Shown piece after piece: positions 58,179-64,000 of a stretch of DNA of 64,000 nucleotides. A program made the translations under genes and the position numbers. Source of the stretch: Liolophura sinensis (Eukaryota > Mollusca > Polyplacophora > Chitonida > Chitonidae); the NCBI RefSeq assembly GCF_032854445.1, contig NC_088306.1, positions 24,091,764 to 24,155,763 of the forward strand, written 5' to 3'. The notes under the pieces were generated by a model. The model did not search any database and was not told the origin of the DNA. It saw only the letters and a program-made list of their open reading frames with translations. Position 1 is the stretch's first letter; each line of letters starts with the position of its first letter.

Positions 58179-61100
58179 AGGAGTATTTCCCATAAGTGGG
58201 GAGGTCTTTCAGCAACCTGCGGATGGTCGTGGGTTTCCCCCGGGCTCTGCCCGCGTTTCAACCACCATAATGCTGGCCGCCGTTGCATAAGTGAAATATT
58301 CTTGAGTACGGTGTAAAACACCAATCAAATAAATAAAATAAATAGGAGTATTTCACAAAGAGTTTCTATTTTTTATATATGCACACACACACCCAACTGC
58401 ATGTCATGGAGATACTTGATGCATTCTGACCACCTGATCTCCTTGGTAACTGCCGGATATGCCACAAAAATGTATACCCAACCTTAACTTACAGCATAAA
58501 AAAATGCCCGTTTTCAAATTGTGTCGGCGATTGTGTATTCGTTTTTCCCCACGCTATGGTGATCAGGTTTCCGGGATTATCAACCTTCATGCTATGGTGA
58601 TCAGGTTTCCGGGATTATCGACCTTCATGCTATGGTGATCAGGTTTCCGGGATTATTGACCTTCATGCTATGGTGATCAGGTTTCCGGGATTATTGACCT
58701 TCAAACTTACCTTTGTTGGACATATAGTCTTTGAAGGCTTCCTCTAGTGGTATCATATCTGGATAGAGCCACTTGGTTTCTGCATCGGTACAGGCCAGCA
58801 CCTTGCCTAGGTTACCATGGAGTCCCAGCTCCCTCACCGTATACGGTGCGATCTGGTCCACTCCTTTCATGGTCTTCCCTGAATGAATCATAAAGAAATT
58901 GTATGAAATATGAATTATTTGACCTAAAATTTCGTCCATAATAGCTGTAAAATTACCTAGTTTCCTTGATAGCGAGAATTCTGTTAATTGTAGAACGTTT
59001 TTTTTTTTTCGTGTAAGTTGTTTCACAATTATATGTAGGAAGACATCTCATGGAAAAATGTAAGTTTCGCCACCAAAAGTACAGATTTCGGACCTTTATT
59101 TGTCTCAAAAATGTAATATTTCAAGCAGATTCTTGAGACAAGTGCAGTAGTATGATGCTGTACCAGATGGTTACAAAAACAGCATCAGCCTTTCCCTTTT
59201 TTTTATTTTTTGTTGCTGGAAATGTCGAGAAATGTATCCACATGTACTTGATAATTAAGTAGATAGACATGCACCCAGTGAAACACTCAACCCACAACCC
59301 AAGATTCCAGAATCACACCAGCACACAAACACATTGGCAGTCTTTGAATGGCATGAGTTTTTAAGAGGACATAATACTGTATACTAACAGGTGTGAGTTC
59401 CGTCCCAGCCTTACGAATTCCTAAATTTCTCATGTCTCCTTGTTCATTAAGCCTTCAAGATGACAATAAACGGTCATGTAATTTTCTGAAGTTTGACGGT
59501 GTAAAAACAAGCAAATTTGGTTTCTCCATCAATAAAAGAGACCTCCATGCATCGTGTAAGTATAATAATAAAAAATAATCAAATAAATCAAAAAAGAACA
59601 AAGTGATTTAAAAACTCACCATTCTTCTTCTTAGTGGACACAACCACTGGACTGAGAGCACCAGTGATATTGGGCCCTGTTTCGCTGATTTTTGATTCGC
59701 TGATTCTCAAGAGGAAAGTTCCAGGTTTGTGAGCACGAAGAAGATCTTTGGCTTTGCTTTTCGACACGAAACCATAAATACGTCTGAAACATGAGGTGTC
59801 AAGTACATCAAAGTTGTACCCCAAAAGTGCAAATTTTTTAAGAAAATAAATGTTAAAAAACATAACTTTTAGAGGCAAGTTTGCAGTTTTCCACTAGGAA
59901 ATAATTTTACCATCCAAATAAACCTCAAAGCACATTTCTAAGATCAACAGAACTATCAGACTGAGGGAATGTGAGCACTTTAATCATGGACACCTTAATT
60001 TGATGTTGTTACATGTATTCACATAGAACCGGTATGTATTAATATGTTTTCAGGTATATTCCAAACTCTACTGCTCATGTAAATTTACTAGGGGAGGCTG
60101 AAAATTTCTCACCCTCAGGTACATGTACTTTAATAGTCTAAGATTGCTCTGACGTTAGGTTTGGCTAAATACTGTTCTGTCAAGGATGACCCCAAATCAA
60201 TGTCAGAGGGTGCTTCATTTAAAACCTGATGCAGTTACCTAACCTTGTCAAATATGTCAAGGCTGCCAATACAGCTGTTTGCTTTGAGCATCACCAAGAA
60301 ATCTCAAATCCACGCAGGCTAGGAAACAACCGATTGACAATGTGCTTGCGAGTACATCGAACGGCGAAAAGATAAGGAACACAAGTGGCAGCAAACTCCA
60401 GGCTGTAGAGACGTATTTGATGGGTAATTTTTGTCTCAAACACGCTGGCAAGCTGCCATGGCAACTGCATCAGGTTTTTTAAGCATTTCTTTCTAAAGGA
60501 TTTATGTACATGGCCAAAGTGAAAAGAACATTCTTCAATTTTATCATTGTTTGCAGATAATAGGTTTATAAAATTTCAGAAACTTTAAATGGACCAGGTC
60601 TCTATTTATGCACCGGGTTTTACTTTGTTGTTAACAAGTTTTCAGTCAAATGCCCGCAGGGAGTCATTCAGTGTGTATACACTGAGTCTTCTTGTGCCAG
60701 GGTGAGTCCACATGCCACCACTCAAGTATTTTGTTAAAGGCACCAGACAAACACCCCACCCATTCACTTTATACTAGCACAGAGCCAGCCAGCTCTGTTC
60801 CCTTGCTCTGACCTCTCTGTGCTGAGTGCCAAGCAAGGCAGCAGCAAGTATCATTTCAACACAGATGCTCTAAAAAAGAGCCACTGATTCAGAAAACAGT
60901 CGGGACCATTTGTGAAAACTTCTTGAGATATCATGTGTCCATGTACATGTACTGTCTGATAAGAATGTGAGCTCCAAGGACACTTATTTCAGAAATCTGA
61001 CAGACAAGCATGCACCAACTTTTAATATCATTTCAGTACTGACTTACAATTCACTACTGACTACATCTAGTCACTCACCCATCAAAGTTAGGATTAAGTA

Positions 61101-61985
61101 CAAGCGTGTTAGGTTCAGTGCTGACTAAACTTAACTATCAGTGTTAGGATTCAGAACTGACAAGACATAATCACCATCCTTAGGACTCAGTAGAGTACTC
61201 ATACACTTAATCACATTCCCATCCAATAATATGATCCAGTACTGATTACACTTAACCATCAAACAGTGTATGACTCATTGCAGCCTATGCTTAACCATCA
61301 ACCTTAGCATTCAGAGCTCACAACAATTAGTCACTTTCCTGTTAAACTTAGGATTCAGTACTGACTAAACTTAACCATCATTAAGCTTTATGTGATTAAG
61401 TACTGACTACACTTTACCATCAAACTTTGAATTCAGTTATGAATGCACTTATTACCCATCAAACTTAGGATTCAGTACTGACTACATTTACCATCAACCA
61501 TTAGATTCAGTTGACTAACTACACTTACCCATCAAGCTTGATAGGATTTAGCAGACTTAAATACTTAACACACTTAACCATCAAGCTTAGACTTCAGTAA
61601 TGACTAAACCTGACTGATAATATACTAATGAACTCTGTACTGACTACAGTGACACTAACCTGCCAATCACACTTAGGATTCACTTCTGATGAACTTCACT
61701 TAAATATCAAACTTAGGATTCAGTACGGATTACATTTAAGCATCAATCTTTGGATGCAGTGGAGATTACAAATGAACCCATTAATTCAGTACTAACTATA
61801 CTTATATGTACACCCATCAAAATTCGTTCAGTGCTGACAGATACCTCCCTTTACCCATAAACCTTTATACTGCGTGATGACCACACTTACCCATCAACCC
61901 ATTCATGCTTGGTATGAAATTTTAAGAGGTTCACATTAGCATGGAACCATCGCCAGAAGGAGAAGTCTTTACCTTCCATCTTCTC
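55040..61985 (-). CDS. STAT: STAT transcription factor, 3' half (five exons)
   Basis: Exons in transcript order: 61985-61891, 59783-59620, 58878-58711, 56535-56466, 55667-55040. All splice sites are GT-AG and the phases agree, giving 374 residues plus stop. The order matches STAT: end of linker domain (FSFWRWF, EWVDGRIYGFVSK), SH2 domain with phosphotyrosine-binding Arg in GTFLLRISES, the SH2 C-half (APYTVREL, WLYPDMIPLEEAFKDY), a tail segment with two Tyr (DGYNTYVGR), and an acidic, Gln-rich activation region. In the family, JAK-phosphorylated STATs dimerise through SH2 and tail Tyr and drive transcription in the nucleus. The N-domain, coiled coil, DNA-binding domain and most of the linker are missing; I found no convincing exon for them between 61985 and 64000. 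Confidence 0.88.
56466..56535 (-). CDS. STAT: STAT exon: tail segment with candidate phosphotyrosine
   Basis: A 70-nt exon found from splice sites (CTTTCACAG acceptor, GGA|GTGAGT donor) and phase (1 in, 2 out). It encodes ELRHDDKNDGYNTYVGR and TIHFKLD, placing GY-x-x-Y just after the SH2 domain, where STATs carry the activating Tyr (compare GTGYIKTE in STAT1). Either Tyr could be the site. It joins NLSISDD of the last exon. Confidence 0.75.
56603..56690 (-). mobile_element. SINE family A tail fragment in STAT intron
   Basis: A poly-T run, then GATTGGTGTTACGTCCTACT and AAGAATATTTCACTTACAGG; sense with STAT. Confidence 0.65.
56934..56976. repeat. (TA)n microsatellite
   Basis: About 21 TA units, at the 3' end of the LINE relic. 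Confidence 0.95.
56978..58134 (-). pseudogene. CR1/L2-like LINE 3' end relic in STAT intron
   Basis: On the - strand it reads LDMYIDEHISWKAQI, KLLGILQGKRDLLTRH and VWGNCS, then after a frameshift near 57735 LPKVRRSYMTERFTHI and ITLWNCLHIHV. This is the end of a non-LTR reverse transcriptase and its C-terminal region. A long 3' UTR follows, ending TTGATAAATAAAGATATT then (ATT)n, the microsatellite tail typical of CR1/L2-type LINEs. It lies in the same orientation as STAT. Confidence 0.8.
58134..58170. repeat. (TA)n microsatellite between LINE and SINE
   Basis: About 18 TA units joining the truncated 5' end of the LINE to a 5'-truncated SINE. Confidence 0.95.
58190..58345 (+). mobile_element. 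SINE family A, 5' truncated
   Basis: AAGTGGGGAGGTCTTTCAGC to AACACCAATCAAATAAATAA; antisense to STAT. Confidence 0.88.
58551..58702. repeat. 38-bp minisatellite x 4 beside a STAT splice donor
   Basis: Four near-identical units (58551, 58589, 58627, 58665) of ATGCTATGGTGATCAGGTTT then CCGGGATTATTGACCTTC. It stops 8 bp short of the exon boundary at 58711. Confidence 0.97.
58711..58878 (-). CDS. STAT: STAT exon: SH2 domain C-half
   Basis: Encodes GKTMKGVDQIAPYTVREL to KWLYPDMIPLEEAFKDYMSNK. The PYT-x-x-EL strand and the LYP-x-x-x-x-x-EAF-x-x-Y motif are characteristic of STAT SH2 domains. Acceptor TTCATTCAG; donor AAAG|GTAAGT. It is followed almost at once by a four-unit 38-bp minisatellite. 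Confidence 0.92.
59620..59783 (-). CDS. STAT: STAT exon: SH2 domain N-half
   Basis: Encodes RIYGFVSKSKAKDLLRAH then KPGTFLLRISES. The Arg of FLLRISES is the conserved phosphotyrosine-binding residue of STAT SH2 domains. The section after it (KISETGPNITGALSPVVVS) is where other STATs have the GGITIAWV strand; it is less typical here. Acceptor CATGTTTCAG; donor AATG|GTGAGT, phase 1. Confidence 0.92.
60625..60880 (-). mobile_element. SINE family B, diverged, in STAT intron
   Basis: CCACCCATTCACTTTATACT, CCAGCCAGCTCTGTTCCCTT and GAGTGCCAAGCAAGGCAGCA match the copies at 39230 and 48900. Confidence 0.6.
61035..61890. repeat. Degenerate ~36-bp minisatellite containing splice-donor-like motif
   Basis: Roughly 20 diverged units of ACTGACTACACTTACCCATC then AAACTTAGGATTCAGT. 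The motif ACACTTACCCATCAA in the array (61521-61535) is identical to the true STAT exon-intron junction (61883-61897, - strand GATGG|GTAAGTGT). Confidence 0.85.
61891..61985 (-). CDS. STAT: STAT exon: end of linker domain
   Basis: The acceptor TTTACAG precedes EKMEGKDFSFWRWF and the segment ending KHEWVDG. STATs have a F-W-x-W-F helix and a WxDG loop just before the SH2 domain, which both fit. It begins in phase 0 and ends in phase 2 at GATGG|GTAAGTG. That donor is also the motif repeated in the minisatellite that fills the start of the next intron. Confidence 0.85.
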
Positions 61986-61989
61986 CTGT

Positions 61990-63240
61990 AAACAAGCCAC
62001 AAACATTTTAATGTACAATGTACATATGGTCTACATGCATTACTTTGTCACTTCACTGACGTTTCTTTTATTACAGGTTAACTCACACCTGAGGAAATCG
62101 GAATGCTTGCAGTAAGACATTAACCACAACAACGTTTTCATTTACTAAAGATAACTCAGTTAATCTTATCAGTTACACTTATTTTTGGCTTGAAGAATTC
62201 ACATGTGTAATAGGGTTACGAGGAATGGACCTGAATAAACAATAATGCAAGATATTCAATACTATTAACCAAAGCACATGCAAACTCCAAACAAGTTATT
62301 CAAACAATTATCAACAGAATTGCACCGATTGATCATAAGCCTTCACCTACTTGAATGGTATGATTTTAGAATTTTCCATCTCAAGAACTCAACAGGAGCC
62401 AATTAGTACAGAATTCCATAGCGCTGCTCCCAGCAATGAGAAACCACATGCAAGATATCATGGAACTGTCCCATGTGTGAGTGACATACAATTATGCACT
62501 TATTGGTGTATGACATGTAGTCACCATATTGATTATACAATTGTTTAAGTTTATAAACTATATGTGATGCATTACAAGAAGTACACGTACATAGAGAATA
62601 TGATGCCAGTGCAGTATAATATCATCCATGAGTCTCCATTCGTTTTTTCTGTAATGCAGAGGTTACTTCCCTTTTCAATGATTTACCTCCCTTGATGGTA
62701 GGTAGCTGTCTTTCATTCTAGCATTATTAAGCATATGGGACAATGAAAAATATTGCCATTTACTTTGTTTTAACCAGTACTTTCAAAAGGTAAAACATGG
62801 AATATATACCCTCTCTTGTCTGACCTTCCAGTGGAGAGCGAAAGCCATACTGACAGTAGTTGATGAATTGTGGGAAATAATTTTTGATCTGCAAGTCACG
62901 ACATCACAGTTTCATCTTTACTCACTTTTGCAAGTGCCAAATAAACCTAGTGCAAGAAAATGTGAAATGGATGTTGGATATTCTGGACCTCAGTGCTGCA
63001 CTTATCACATTTTATGCAGGCAATACAAGAAACACCTTTCTATTACATGGACATGTAGGTGTTCAAACTGAACTCATGAATGAATCAACACTCAGAACTG
63101 ACCTTTGCAAACTGACTCCAGGAAATATTAAGGTTTTCATAACAGGAGTCATTGGGAGGTCCCCCTGTAAAACAAAAACAAACAGATATTTATTTTTTTT
63201 TACCTGGTTCTTGATTAATGCTATAAAAACATATAGTCAA
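61990..63240. other. Presumed STAT intron, no exon recognised
   Basis: I searched the - strand for the preceding STAT linker or DNA-binding exon and found only weak candidates (for example 62824-62885). An open + strand frame at 62884-63255 has no recognisable domain and runs into a SINE. Confidence 0.4.
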
Positions 63241-63255
63241 GAATTTTCCATTGTA

Positions 63256-63522
63256 TTTATTTATTTATTTGATTGGTGTTTTACGCCGTACTCAAGAATG
63301 TTTCACGTATACGACGGCGGCCAGCATTGTGGTGGGTGGAAACCGGGCACAGCCCGGGGGAAACCCACGACCATCCGCAGGTTGCTGGCAGACCTTCCCA
63401 CATACGGCTGGAGAGGAAGCCAGCATGAGCTGGACTTGAACTCACAGCGACTGCATTGGTGAGAGACTCCTGGGTCATTACGCTGCGCTAGCGCGCTAAC
63501 CAACTGAGCCACGGAGTCCCCC
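63256..63522 (-). mobile_element. SINE family A, full length with 11-bp target-site duplication
   Basis: TTTCCATTGTA flanks it at 63245-63255 and 63523-63533. The head, middle and tail are all present, making this one of the best copies for a consensus. Confidence 0.95.
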
Positions 63523-63807
63523 TTTCCATTGTAAGCTAGCTAGCTGCTTGGTATATGAAACTGGTAAATACTTGGGGTAAACCAGTGAATGTTGGCATAT
63601 TATGGATGAAATTTTCTAAACATGGAGTACACACTTGCACGTCATACTGAAGGAAAATTAGTGACATTCCCAAGTTAAAATTAAGACAGACTGAGTGACT
63701 GATGGATTGATTGATTCATCAAGTGATTGCTGTAAAATGCAAGAGTCATGCAATGGCATTGGAAATCAGAGCACCTTAATTCTGACCTTTCTCACAAACT
63801 TTGCAAA

Positions 63808-64000
63808 TATTTATTTATTTCACTGGACTTTTACTCTGCACTCAAAAAATATTTCACTTATAATGCTGCAGCCAGCAATATGTTGCCCAGGGGAACCCAC
63901 AACCATTCGCAGGTCGTTGGTAGACCTTCCAACATACGGCCTGGGATGATGCCAGCATGAGCTGGACTTAAACTCACATCACTGAGAGGCTCTTGGGGTC
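63808..64000 (-). mobile_element. SINE family A, diverged, cut by window edge
   Basis: TATTTATTTATTTCACTGGA tail side to GAGAGGCTCTTGGGGTC; the head lies beyond the window. Confidence 0.75.

Noticed and set aside
62824-62885. Upstream STAT linker exon on the - strand (one frame reads QKLFPTIHQLL)
   Set aside because: Only a vague resemblance to STAT linker sequence, and the donor (GTCAGA) is poor.
62884-63462. 192-codon + strand open frame
   Set aside because: Its C-terminal part is SINE sequence and the rest matches no known family; it is probably intronic chance sequence opposite STAT.

Overview
The window is animal nuclear DNA: AT-rich, with long non-coding stretches, GT-AG introns, microsatellites and dozens of copies of tRNA-derived SINEs. 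The main SINE has a tRNA-like head, a middle containing CAACCTGCGGATGGTCGTGG and an (AAAT)n tail. From memory this type is widespread in bivalves and other lophotrochozoans, so the source is probably a mollusc or close relative; the species cannot be named from the sequence.

Three protein genes can be supported. (1) A single-exon class A GPCR on the + strand (31228-32178, 316 aa), closest by eye to adenosine-type receptors. (2) An 8-exon + strand gene (42609-50818) that assembles in phase into a 693-aa protein: signal peptide, IgGFc-binding-protein N-terminal domain, two acidic DNDCDG/DDDEDG calcium-loop-like motifs, a Ser/Thr-rich stretch, an LDL-receptor class A-like cysteine module and a short hydrophobic C-terminus. 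(3) The 3' half of a STAT transcription factor gene on the - strand: five exons between 61985 and 55040 encode the end of the linker domain, the SH2 domain, a Tyr-containing tail segment and an acidic, Gln-rich C-terminal activation region. The upstream STAT exons were not found and may lie beyond 64000.

Layout: 1-665 is a broken reverse transcriptase relic (Penelope-like?). 1790-2640 is a degenerate satellite. 5.3-7.3 kb holds SINEs. 8.28-9.31 kb is a foldback element that carries a mariner-like element inside it. 14.2-28.4 kb is a diverged tandem segmental duplication; copy A alone carries a Jockey-type LINE relic. 31.2-32.2 kb is the GPCR. 35-42.5 kb is mostly featureless. 42.6-50.9 kb is the IgGFc-binding-like gene with SINEs in its introns. 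51.4-52.1 kb is a SINE cluster. 55.0-62.0 kb is STAT, with a CR1/L2-like LINE, SINEs and two minisatellites in its introns. 63.2-64 kb is more SINEs.

I see no CRISPR array, prokaryotic operon or clear new defence system. The most unusual structures are two minisatellites at STAT splice donors (one appears to have amplified the donor sequence itself), the nested transposons at 8.3-9.3 kb, and the tandem duplication. The STAT and IgGFc-binding-like genes could both serve innate immunity or mucosal biology, but their proximity is no evidence that they work together.
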